A stretch of DNA of 64,000 nt. It comes from Lasiosphaeria ovina (lineage: Eukaryota > Ascomycota > Sordariomycetes > Sordariales > Lasiosphaeriaceae). This document shows, piece after piece, positions 20,359 to 30,702 of this stretch; within the stretch, counting starts at the first letter, position 1; the number at the start of each line of letters is the position of its first letter. The notes under the pieces were generated by a model, which saw only the letters and a program-made list of their open reading frames with translations, was not told where the DNA came from and ran no database searches. A program made the position numbers and the translations under genes. The stretch spans positions 744,001 to 808,000 of the forward strand of contig JAULSN010000010.1 of assembly GCA_033439765.1 (NCBI GenBank), written 5' to 3'.

Positions 20359-22440
20359 TCAAAGCTTTGCCTGGCCCGCTTGCAGGGATTTCCAATCCGT
20401 CGGGTCGAAGCTTACATATGTCCCACCGTTGAGCCAGAAAATCTCGTCACTGCCGGTCTTCCCCGGCTCTACGCCTTCGTTGCGTAAGTGGTGCTTTTGT
20501 TGTTTGTTTGTGCCCGTACTTTGCAAGGCCCCGCCACTTACAACTCGGAGAAAAAGGGGCCGCGCATACTTCGGCAGACCCGTTGTAACATGCTCGGCCA
20601 GTGTCTTTAATGTGTCACCAACCGGGAAGGCTCCCTCCCTGAAGATGACGGCAGCACATCCTGCACGCCCCTCGTGGTTCGGGACCTGAACCCCGTACAC
20701 GTTGGCCTCGACGACATCCGGGTGCAGTCCGACACACTGTGAGACTTCGGCAGTTGAAACATTCTCACTCTTCCAGCGAAACGTGTCACCGATCCGGTCG
20801 CTAAACCACAGGCGGTTTTCTTGGTCACAGCGTAGCACATCCCCGGTCCTGAACCAGGCATCCCCCTCTGTGAACACTGACCGCATGACCTTCTTCGAAG
20901 TCGCGTCCTTGTCGCCGTAGTAGCCCTGAAACCTGGACTCAACATCGCTGGCTGGAAGCTTGAACAGCAATTCGCCCGGCTCGCCGGTAGGCGTCCGGGA
21001 ACAAAAGCCGGTTTTGGGGTCTCGGTAAGGCAGTTCTGTGTCATGGTCGACCCCGACAATGGCGTAGGTTTTGCCAATAAGGAAGGAATACAAACTCCCG
21101 CCGCGACCCACCGCGCCCGTGCTGAAGTCGTTCCGGCTTATATTCCATGTGGCGAAGTTGCCCTCGGTTGCAGCATAAAACTCGACGATGGTCTCTATCC
21201 CGAAGCGCTCCTTGAAGCGATTCCACACGTCAGGCCGCAGACCGTTGCCAAAGGCGATTCGCAGAGAATGCTTGCGGTCAAGATTTTCGCCCGTGGCTGG
21301 ATCTATCGCGGCAGGCGCTGCCAGCAGATACCGGCACGTCTCGCCAACATACTGAGTGATGGTGGCGTCATGCTTTCGAATATCCTCCCAGAAGTGGCTC
21401 GTCGAGAATTTGCGGCTCATAGCATATGTGGCACCAGCCAAGAGCGTGTGGATGAAGCCAAGAAGCATTGCCGTGCTGTGATACAGAGGCATTGCCTGTG
21501 AGTTGTGTCAGTTGGTAGGCTGGAAAAATAGAGCATCTGGAGGGAAGATGGGTGACGTTGAACCCCGAGCTCCTGGGCATCTCGTTACATACCGAATAGA
21601 AAACGTCGCTTGATTTGGTTCCAATCAACCTGCCGGAGAACCCGCTGATGACTAGGATCTTGGCCCAGGAGACAATGGCCCCTTTCGGTAAACCAGTCGT
21701 CCCGCTCGTGAAGATTAACATGGCCATGTCAAGAGTACTCTTTGGGTCTTCTCGAACCTCATCTGGAAGCCGAACAGGGTCCGTCTGCAGTATCTGCAGC
21801 TCCAGCTCCGGGGTCACAACCTCGAAGGCGACATCGGGAAGATCTGACCGAACATCTTCACCAACATTCTCAGCAACCACGGGGTCGACCAAGACGAGAC
21901 GGCTTTTTGCCTGCTTGATGCAGTGCACGAGCGGCTTGCCGCCCAGGTTGTAGTTGATCAAGGCCGGGCGGGCACCAATCGCCCAGAGGGCGAGGACGAG
22001 GAAGAGAAAGGTGTCGGTGTTCTGGAAGTCCAGGGCAACGAGTTCGCCCTTCTTAACGCCTCGCTGCGCACTCAGCCAGTTGGCATAGCGCAGTACGATG
22101 TCGTACGCCTGGGCATATGTGTAAGACTTATTCTCCCAGCGAAGGAAATCGCGGTCCTGGGACGATTTCGAGGTTGCCAAGGATTCCAGACGGTAAAATA
22201 GGTTCACCTGTCCACGAGACTTCCACCAGGCCACATTGGCCAGCGTTGGCAAGAGGGACGCAAGCAGACGGAGATCATACGACACTAGGCAGCGGGCATT
22301 GATATATGCCGCAACTGCAGCCACGGCTGGGATGGCTAATGACAGGGGCACAGCAGAGACTATTCGGTGCAGACTCGCGTTAGTGGGCTGCGCATGGGAA
22401 AAGCACGTCGTTTGGGAGTGGTAAACTCACGGGCAGCCAT
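20359..22440 (-). CDS. FAT1: Very-long-chain acyl-CoA synthetase / fatty acid transporter Fat1
   Basis: Three exons fit in phase: 22440-22431 (10 bases), 22359-21593 and 21495-20359, giving 637 residues. A hydrophobic N-terminal stretch (about 5-22) could anchor it in the ER, lipid droplet or peroxisome membrane. The AMP-binding motif IFTSGTTGLPKG is near residue 220. MPLYHSTA, EFYAATEGN and RTGDVL follow, and FRWKSENVSTAEV near 500 is the FATP/VLACS signature that separates this branch from ordinary long-chain acyl-CoA synthetases. The enzyme forms acyl-CoA from very long fatty acids using ATP and couples this to uptake. The first exon is confirmed only by phase and by an in-frame join to a hydrophobic N-terminus. 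Confidence 0.9.
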
Positions 22441-23221
22441 CTTGGCACAAATGTTAGGTTCCGCAGGCACTGCCAAGAGCTCAAGCTGTGGATGCGTGAA
22501 GCGTGAAGCGCAAGGGCAAAGTCAACAGCAGGTAATAAGGTAATGGGAACGAACTGCAGTGTAGCAGCGACAGGGCAACTGTAATGTAAATTTCAGGGGA
22601 AAATGGAGACAAACGCCATCCAGCTTGCCTTGCTATTTCGAGCTTCGCACGGGGTTGGGGAAGCCGATGGTTAAGTATTGCAAGCTAGACCTAGCAAGGA
22701 TGGGACCGAATCGCGTATTGGATGACATCGGGCGGGATCTCGAACTCTTCGAGAGCAACCCCAGACTCGCCGGTGGTGGGCTGCTAAACACGCCACGACA
22801 CTTGTGACTTGACAGGAAAATGTGTTTGGCTCGCTTTTTGAAGCGGACTCGGACTCAAAAGTACGGACTAACTCGTGGCACCCGATTGCGCCCCTTTCCG
22901 CCATGAAGCGAAACGAAACGGGGACATCGGGAAATCCTGATTCGGATGATGAGTAAGGTCGAAATACGCGTGTTACTGCGTACTTGTCTCAATCACATGG
23001 AAATGTTATCTCCACGTGCTCGCCAAAATGAGAGACGGAGCGCGCTAACCCCCTTGGCGCTAGCCAAGCCATGTGGGTCTTGGTACGTACCTCCCCTGTC
23101 AGGAATCGGAACGTGCATGCTGGCCAACTGCCAGGCACCTCTCTAACAGTAACCTGACCAAGCGAAGCGAAAGCGTGTCAGCGCGGCAGCGAAAGTCAAT
23201 GGATTGCCTGCCAGCATCGAG
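22441..23221. promoter_or_regulatory. Divergent promoter region, FAT1 / GPI17
   Basis: This 781-base interval lies between two outward-reading genes and should hold both promoters. No other frame is convincing. Confidence 0.55.
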
Positions 23222-24959
23222 ATGTCTGCTCGGCAACCGTTACAAGATGTCCAAGATGGCACGGCGGTGACAGCCAAAGATGGTCTCCAAACTTCCATTT
23301 CAAGCGCGACCCCGACGTCGAGCCGGAAGCAGCCCCCGCCCGAGAAGCCGTCCGACATCCGCCGGCGTTCCTTGGTCATCCTCTCCTTCTGGCTGATCGT
23401 GCTGTGTCTCGGCCTGCCAATATGGTGGAAGACGACCACCATCTACCGAGCCAACCTTCCCTTGCAGGAAATGCTAGACTGGGCTGATGGCAAGGTAAAG
23501 ACTGCGTGGCCTGGCAAATGGCTTCCACCGACAATTTCTGACCGGCGTGTTACAGGCTTGTCGCCCCGTGTTTCCCTTGCACATCGCCATCCAGGCCAAC
23601 TCGCTCCAGGAGCAAGAGGCTCAGAACCTCGTCCGTCTCACCCAACATGCCCTCGACGATCTTAACGACTTCTCGGGGCACCACTTGCGCCTGCAGCTGT
23701 CGCCGCCGTCTGGCGACAAGAAGCCGGCCAGCGACCACAGCGCCGCCCTGACGATCCGCCTAGTTCCGGGCGACTCGACGACGTCGACGCTGGATCAATA
23801 CGCGCCCGTCCTCGACATCACGTACCCGCCGAATACAATTCCCTCCCCGACTTCGTCTTCGTCGTCACTCGCCACGTATGTCGCCAGCCAACTGCGGTCG
23901 ACGTTTGCCGAGGAGCAGACCATTATCTCGTATCTGCTCTCTTCCTCCAGCTCCACGCCGCCTGAGCATCGGGCCCAGGGCTTGACGCCCGAGGCTGCCG
24001 AGCTGCTTTCCAAGCGTACCACGAGGTCGCTGAAATACGCGCCGACCTATCACCTTACCCTTTCCCTCTTCACGAGCGGGCCGCTGCCGAGCAGCTGGGA
24101 CATTGAGGCCGCCATCGACGAGTACATGAAGCCCGTGCTTGACGTGCTAGCACCTATTCACAATTTTACCATTGACACGCAGGTGCAACTGTATGCGACG
24201 CCCGGGGTGCAGAACCAAGTTCTCAGCAAGGAGGACCTCTCGTCCTTCATCAACGCCGCGGAATGGCCGCTCTCGCCGTCCATAGGCGGTGCGCCGACTG
24301 TGAACTTTGTGGTTTTTGTCGGCAACCAAACAATCATGGCTCCGCCGACGATATCCGAGGGTGCCGACAGCGAGCTACCAACGTTCCAGTCCTTCCTGAT
24401 TCCTCAGTGGGGCACCGTCTACCTGCTGCCGCTCCCGCACAACACGCCGCACTTGTCGGCGGCGATGCTCAAGCAGCCTCTCTTGACGTTTACGTCGCAC
24501 CTGCTGTCGCTGACAGGGGCGCCGCAGTCGGGCTCGCTCCCCCTGCGCCTGTCGACGCTGGCGCGCATCCGCTCGGCGGACCTGCTGCTGCGGGCGTCGT
24601 CGACGCTGGGCTCGCTCGCGCGGCTCTCGCTAGCGCTGCCGTCCATCTCGATCCCCAGCAGCGTGGCGGACGGCGTGTCCAAGACCATGGCGCACTTGCG
24701 GCTGGCCTGCGAGACGCTAGGCGGCGCCGACGGGCTGGCGCACGCGCGCATCGCCGAGTCCGAGGCCGAGCGCGCCTTCTTCGAGAAGAGCATGGTCGGT
24801 CAGCTGTACTTCCCCGACGAGCACAAGATCGCCGTCTACCTGCCGCTGCTAGGGCCCGTGGCCGTCCCGCTCGTCATGGGGCTGCTGAACGAGATCAAGG
24901 CCTGGAGGAAGCGCAGGCGCGAGCGGGCCGAGAAGGGGGCCGAGAAGAAGGCCGAGTAG
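23222..24959 (+). CDS. GPI17: GPI transamidase subunit PIG-S / Gpi17
   Basis: Two exons, 23222-23494 and 23556-24959, give 558 residues. The family layout is complete: a short cytosolic N-terminus ending RRRS, a membrane segment (about 50-70, ending LGLPIWWKTT), a large lumenal domain and a second membrane segment near the C-terminus (VYLPLLGPVAVPLVMGLL) with a basic KAWRKRRRER tail. The conserved start of the lumenal part, IYRANLP, is present. PIG-S is one of five subunits of the ER complex that swaps the C-terminal signal of a protein for a GPI anchor. An upstream in-frame TTG is not needed as a start because the ATG at 23222 is followed directly by the expected N-terminus. Confidence 0.92.
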
Positions 24960-25468
24960 GACCTGTGTTGAACGATGGTGTGGTTTTGAGTGTGTTCTCT
25001 TTGTTGTCACGCATCACAGGACACGGGTGTAGATGTAAAAATGAAGCAAAAGAATAGGAAATTGAAGTCACTGTAACTACCAGCGGCAATAAGGCGATTG
25101 CTGTGATTCGCATCGTGTGCACAAAACACTTCCCTTAATCCATTGGCCCTATCTGAGTTGATTTGTGGTCATTGTTCGGTTGGAACTATGCAATAATTTG
25201 CTCTAGTACACACCCGCCTCATTGAGCCGTCCTCTTTTTCGAAATTGTCCGTTGCTGTCCAACCCTTTAGTTAACCACTGCTCTTAGCACTGAACGTGAC
25301 TCGAAATGCGTGCGTCCTGGTGTTTAGCGGGTGCTCAGGTGGGTGGAGTCAGTCGACCCCTGTTTCCAGTGTGAGCTATCCACTCTGTGGGGTGAGTGCT
25401 GTGCCGCACCGAACATAGACCCAATCTGCCCGGTCCCCAATCAACCAACCAACCAAGTCGGCTAGCAT
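24960..25468. other. 3' flank of GPI17 up to tRNA-Phe
   Basis: This stretch holds the GPI17 3' end and the tRNA upstream flank. Nothing else is recognised. Confidence 0.6.
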
Positions 25469-25557
25469 GCGGGTTTAGCTCAGTTGGGAGAGCGTCAGAC
25501 TGAAGTTCACTTCATCATTGTATCTGAAGGTCATGTGTTCGATCCACATAAACCGCA
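25469..25557 (+). tRNA. tRNA-Phe(GAA): tRNA-Phe (GAA) with 16-base intron
   Basis: The gene folds as a standard tRNA once 25506-25521 is removed, leaving 73 bases. The acceptor arm starts GCGGGTT and ends AAACCGC plus the discriminator A at 25557. The D arm is GCTC/GAGC. The anticodon stem is TCAGA/TCTGA with loop CTGAAGA (anticodon GAA at 25502-25504), and the T arm is ATGTG/CACAT with TTCGATC. The intron sits one base 3' of the anticodon, between positions 37 and 38, the normal place for nuclear tRNA introns. One acceptor pair (position 5 G with 68 A) is mismatched. Confidence 0.95.
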
Positions 25558-25560
25558 TTC

Positions 25561-25566
25561 TTTTTT
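25561..25566 (+). terminator. RNA polymerase III terminator of tRNA-Phe
   Basis: Six T residues follow three bases after the end of the tRNA, the usual Pol III stop signal. Confidence 0.85.
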
Positions 25567-26075
25567 GCCCTTTTTATTATTGTGCGCGTCGTTTACGACC
25601 CATTTTCTTTTTTTAGGTTTTTTAGCCTAGGAACTTGTTTTGTGGCATCTGGGTTTTGCGAGATTTAGTCGCGGTATGTGGCTTGTCTTGATTATTTATC
25701 TATTTTGGACTGGGTAACGTTACTTATTTTTAAGGTGTTTGAGATTTATGAGATTTGGGCGTGCTACTTACTATGTGGCTCGCTCACCTTGATTGTTTAC
25801 CTATTTTGGAATAGTTATTCGATTTTCACCTAGAAGGCCTGCGATGTTTATTTTGTCGTCCCCCTTTTTTCGGTTTCGCAAAACAGAAGGGATTTACGGA
25901 ATAGCAGCAGCTGAAAGTCGCTAAACTCTTTCTGCGGTGGTAGCATAAGGTCTTTTGACAACGAGGTAACTGCATTTGTTGAACTTTCTATATAATTATT
26001 TCTTTCTGTGTTTTATGACACCTCAATACCCCGAAGCCGCGAACATTGCTCACCACTCATAAACACACCAGTCAC
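25567..26075. other. AT-rich gene-free stretch with imperfect duplication
   Basis: The sequence is T-rich and holds no gene. Two similar blocks, about 25657-25714 and 25748-25816, share GAGATTT, ATGTGGCT and CTTGATTNTTTA(T/C)CTATTTTGGA in the same order. This looks like an old local duplication or repeat relic. Confidence 0.5.
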
Positions 26076-26866
26076 TTAGTTGCTCTTGTTCTGTCTCCTC
26101 CGCAGCTTCACCGGCACCTTCCTGTCCGGGTGGCACGTGCCGACGGGGAAGTTCCCCTTGTTGGGCTGCACGTTCCACGCCGCGTCGGCGTCGGGAAACT
26201 CAATGTCGAACTCGCGCATCGTGATGGCGAGCGCGGCGAGCGCGCTCTGCTTAGCGAAGAAGCGGCCCGGGCAGATGTTTTGCCCTCCTCCAAAGCCCCG
26301 GGGTAGTAGTGGCCCTGGAGCCCCGCCGTGACGAGTGTGGCTGTCTTGTCGTCCTCGGCCGTCTTTTCGCGCCGTGTCCCGTCCGGCTTGCCGCTCGCCG
26401 CCGAGTAGGTGGACGCGTCGGGCTTGCGGATCGGCCCACTGGCCGCGTCGCCCGGGTACTCGAGGAAGCGCTCGGCCCAGAAGTCGTCGACGGGGTGCTC
26501 GGGCTTACCCGACGACGTGAGCACGCGGCCCGCGTTCCAGAAGTTGGCGTCGTGCGCGCTGAACCAGTTGATGGTGAGGATGATGGCGTTGCGCGCCGTC
26601 GACGCCCCCACCGTCACGCGCAGCGTCTCCATGTGCACCGAGCTGAGCAGCGGCTTGCTGCACAGCGCCGCCACGTCAAACGACCCCGTGCGCGCGTCGA
26701 AGCACGCCTCCGTCTCTGCCCGCACGCGCCGCGCCAGGCCCGGCGACCGGTGCACGAAGAGCATGGCCCACACGGTCGACAGGATGGCGTTGGAGTTGGC
26801 CGCCCAGATGAGCCAGAAGTCGTCGGCGAACCCGGGCAAACGACGGAAAAGTGCGGGAATCTCGTA
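26076..26866 (-). pseudogene. Truncated, frameshifted cytochrome P450 (CYP7/8-like)
   Basis: The frame from 26866 leftward reads as the C-terminal half of a P450: an I-helix-like FWLIWAANSNA segment, the K-helix ExxR as METLR, an ERF-type segment WAERFLE, then GLQGHYYP. At about 26296-26303, at CCCCGGGG, the frame shifts by one base. Past it the other frame continues as the haem-binding loop FGGGQNICPGRFF and runs to the stop at 26076-26078. The family usually has PWG at the break, so one base seems lost. The first half of the enzyme, including the membrane anchor, is absent upstream. The Asn-containing I helix suggests the CYP7/CYP8-like fungal group, with less certainty. Confidence 0.85.
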
Positions 26867-27623
26867 CTGAGCAAATAAACGACGAGATATCGCCTGCTAT
26901 CTCAAGGGCCAAACGAACGAAAATAAGCGGTAGTTCATTGAGTCACTTGGCAGTGCAAGTTCGATCTGAGATCTATGTGATTATCCTTCACCACAATTCA
27001 TTATCAGCATTAATCATTGACATTCTCCAGATACATTACAAGATTCATGCCGTCTCGCACTCTCAGTGCTACCAAATATTGAAACCTGCTCGTCCGTCTG
27101 TCCGGTGTAGTTCCGGCCAAACCGGCAGCAGGTAAACACAAAAGGGGGGCGGTCATCTCTCGGCACCATCACTCAAAAACCTCGCTACCGGCCAGTAGGG
27201 GTCACAGCCAATGGAAATTCGAGAAGGCTACAACTACCGAGATCCCCAGGAACCGAATAAGTAGAGCACCCCTTCTAGTCGGTTACGAGCTGAGAGGATG
27301 CGGTACGTGAGACCAACAAACCCGCAGCCTCAGCCTTCCTTGCACTCGAGTATCCCTGAATGTTTGTTGGCTTAATATCCCAGCAAATAAACCGGCCAGG
27401 AAATGCCTTGATATGAAGAGACAGGCCTCTACGGTACTCAAATAGGTATCTAACGAATTTGTACCCCCGTCAGCGGAAAACATGTATGGCGAGCCGGAAG
27501 GAAATGAGATCTTGAAAATTTTGGTAAGCCCCCCGTTGACACATATTCAGGCATTGGATTGTATTCATGTTGATTGCCAATGAAGCTATTCAGATCGGTA
27601 AATAATTACTTTCACGCTGGGAA
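26867..27623. other. Gene-free stretch where the P450 N-terminal half should lie
   Basis: I find no frame resembling a P450 N-terminus on the minus strand here, so that half seems deleted or decayed beyond recognition. The catalase stop is at the right end. Confidence 0.55.
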
Positions 27624-29511
27624 TCACGCATCTCGCGCCAGCACAGCGTCGCGGATGGCTTTCCCCAGCTCGGGAGCGACGCGCGCGAACATGTCTGTTG
27701 GACAAGACGGAATGACATTAGCCAGGAGCCTTTTCGAAAACCACTTACAAAGACCACGCCGAGAGAGAACGTAAAATAAAAAAAGGGGGGGAGAACGAGA
27801 GACACATACCAAACGTCGTCTCCCAGACCCCGCGGTTCGCCAAGCCAATGTGTCCCGCCACATTCGACACAAAGTGCTCCTGTTGGCCGGGCTGGGACCC
27901 CAGAACATCACGCCAGAAGGCGCGGGCCTGCACAAAGTCATCCTCCACAACATCACTAGTGTACTCGGCGACAGAACCCAGCGCCCAGACGTCGTGGGCC
28001 GTGATGCCAGGCGTGAAGGCAGAAGCAGTCTTAGAGCCCGAGGAGGCAAACGCCACGGCCCGCGTCGCCGTCGCGCGCACGTAGCTGGCGTCGCCGCCGT
28101 AGTTGCCGTTGATGCTGGCCCGCCCGTCGCGCTCGTACGGGCTGTACACGGGCGCCGCGGGCCGGTTGTTGGGCAGTTGCTGGTAGTTGGCGCCGAGCCG
28201 GTACCGCGCCGCGTCGGGATACGCAAACATGCGCGCTTGGAGCACTGTTGTTGGGGGTGCGGCGGTTAGTTCTTTTTTGTATTATTTATTTCACTTCTCT
28301 GTGTTGGGAGAGTTGGAGGTATGGCATGGGGGAGCATGGCACGTACTGGGGTCTGCGGACGGCGCAATGCCCGGCACCATTGTCGATGGCGAAAAGGCGG
28401 CCTGCTCAATGTCGGCGAAGTAGTTGTCGGGCTGTGTTGTGAATTGTTAGCCAGCTACCCCCCCCCCCCCCCCTTAGTGAAATGAGAAATCAAAACAAAT
28501 GACAACTGGGATATTGTCGGCGCATACATTCTTGTTCAGTGTGAGCTTGCCGACGGGCTGCAGCGGAAAGTCGGCGTGCGGCCAGACCTTTGTCATGTCA
28601 AAGACGTTCCAGCGGTACGCCTCGGCCTGCTGCGGCGTCATGACCTGCACCTTGAGGGTCCACGACGGGAAGCGGCCGGCGGCGATGGAGTTGTATAGGT
28701 CGGCCGTGTGGTAGTCCGGGTCGGCGCCAGCGAGCCGCGTGGCCTCGTCGGCCGTCATGGTGTCGGTGCCCTGGTCCGAGATGAAGTGGAACTTGACGTA
28801 ATGGAAACCGGTGCCGCCGGGCGCCACCAGCTTGTACGCGTGGCCGCTGTAGCCGTTGACATGGCGCACCGAGCGGGGCGTGCCGCGGTCGCTGAAGAGG
28901 AACATGAGCGCGTGGATGCCTTCCTGATTCTGGCTGTGGAAGTCCCAGAAGATGGTGGCGTCGGTCACGTTGGTGGCCGGGTGCCGCTTGTGCGAGCGGT
29001 TCAGGGATGGGAACTTGATGGGGTCCCGCACGAAGAAGACGGGGATGTCGTTGAAGACAAAGTCCTGGTTGCCCTGCTCGGTGAAGATCTTGAGCGCCCA
29101 GCCCCGCACGTCCCGGATTGTGTCGGCGCTGCCGCGCTCCGGCCCGACGGTCGAGATGCGCGACAGCGTCTTGCTCTTGGTGCCGATGCCGCTGAGGAAC
29201 TTGGCTGAGGTGAGGTGCGAGATGTCGTGCGTGACCTCGAACTCGCCCCAGGCGCCCACGGCGCGGGCGTGGACAACGCGCTCGGGAATGCGCTCGCGGC
29301 TGAAGTGGGCGAGCGTCTCGATAAGCTGTGTGTCTTGGAGCAGCATCAATCCCTTGATGGGCGACCCGTCGCTGAATTGCTGTGCGGTGGCAGGGTCGGC
29401 ATAGGGGCAGCCTGGCCATGTCAGTGTTTACTTCGTGAATCAGGGGTTTCTTTTTCTGGCGCCACCTTCAGCAAGCGTGTAGAGCGGAGTTTCTGTGTCG
29501 ACAGACCCCAT
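27624..29511 (-). CDS. Monofunctional haem catalase, small-subunit type
   Basis: Five exons fit in phase: 29511-29466, 29411-28528, 28431-28347, 28244-27810 and 27694-27624, giving 506 residues. The catalytic His lies in ERVVHARAVGA near residue 62, the active-site Asn in FNDIPVFFVRD near 133, and the haem-ligand Tyr in RMFAYPDAARYR near 347. Common motifs such as GIGTKSKTLSR, DFHSQNQEG and GYSGHAYKL are intact. It splits hydrogen peroxide to water and oxygen. There is no signal peptide, and the C-terminus (ARDA) is not a canonical peroxisomal SKL, so a cytosolic place is likely. It is divergent from the GMC oxidoreductase 1.19 kb away. Intron 2 contains a run of 16 C on the plus strand (28458-28473). 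Confidence 0.93.
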
Positions 29512-30702
29512 GTTTGTCGGTGCCGGTGTTGACAAAGACTTGGTCGTATGCCAAGTGACTAATTATCGAGAAGCTGCGAAGTAGGTATTCAGGGCAATAA
29601 CATGTAGTAACTACAATGTCAAAATAATATTGCAGGCTTGATTGTGAATAAGCAAATCAGCAAAGAGAACAAGAAACGTGCTAGATACATGACTTATACA
29701 GAGAGAGCAAAACGAGGCACTGAGATGGTAGAGACTGGACCGATTACATGAACATGGCCTGCTGCAGTTCCGACTGAGATGTTGCAACAAGCCACTGACC
29801 AAGATACACCCAACCCGGCATCGTATGGCATGGAGGCGCTCACTAAGCCGCGTGCACTCAGGCGGTGGGATTTGCATGACCCGGGCACGTCGGCGTTGTC
29901 TCGCTGCCGTGAGTCAGCGCCCAATCAATCCCAATCCCGCAGGTCCGTCTGATTCGGAGTCAGCTCGGCGTTGGCTCTCGGTTGAGCTAGCCGCGGTGCC
30001 CGAACGGTGGGTTGTAGCCGAGCATTACAACGCAACGAAGCAGGAGCTGAGCAACCTCCTACATGTCATAACGTCCCAGGCAACCAACCTCCTGATCCGC
30101 GAAGATTTTTTGGGTTGTCGAATGCCACCTCAATACCCTGCAGCCTCGCCTTGCTACAGCGCGGTTGTCTGCGCCATGGAACTTGCCGAGACAACATCGA
30201 ACTCGGGAGGGCTCGCAGTTGTGATTAATTCTTCCAGAGTGGTGGTGTGTCATGGTCCTTGACTCCTTTGCATCTCGATGCCGGATTCCGATGCCCTCGG
30301 GGCCTCTCGGCGCAATGCAGGCATCCGCGTCGGATCGGATCGGAATCTAGGCCTTGACAGATGGAGGGGGCCAACTGCAAAGTCGCTTTGCGTTGAACCA
30401 AGTTGTGAGGAGGCAGGGCACCAACTCACAGTGGGCGACACTGGCATGGTGCCTTATTGCCATGTATAAGAAAGACGCCGTTCCGCCGGTGAATTTTCTC
30501 CTCTTGGGCTATTCAGCAGCAGCAGCAAAAGCAAAAGCAATAGCAGTCTGGCATTATAGCAGAGCTCTTAGCCTCTTCCAACCCAAGTCGAATTCAACCT
30601 TGCTGCATTTCATTGTTCGTTATATTAAAACTGGGAACACCTCTTTCTCCCGAGACTTTTAGAACAACCTGCCCAGTGTTAGCCTCAACAAAGCAGCCCA
30701 AC
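29512..30702. promoter_or_regulatory. Divergent promoter region, catalase / GMC oxidoreductase
   Basis: The 1.19-kb interval lies between two outward-reading redox genes. No other gene is convincing. A short AGCAGCAGCAAAAGC run lies near 30515-30540. Confidence 0.5.
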
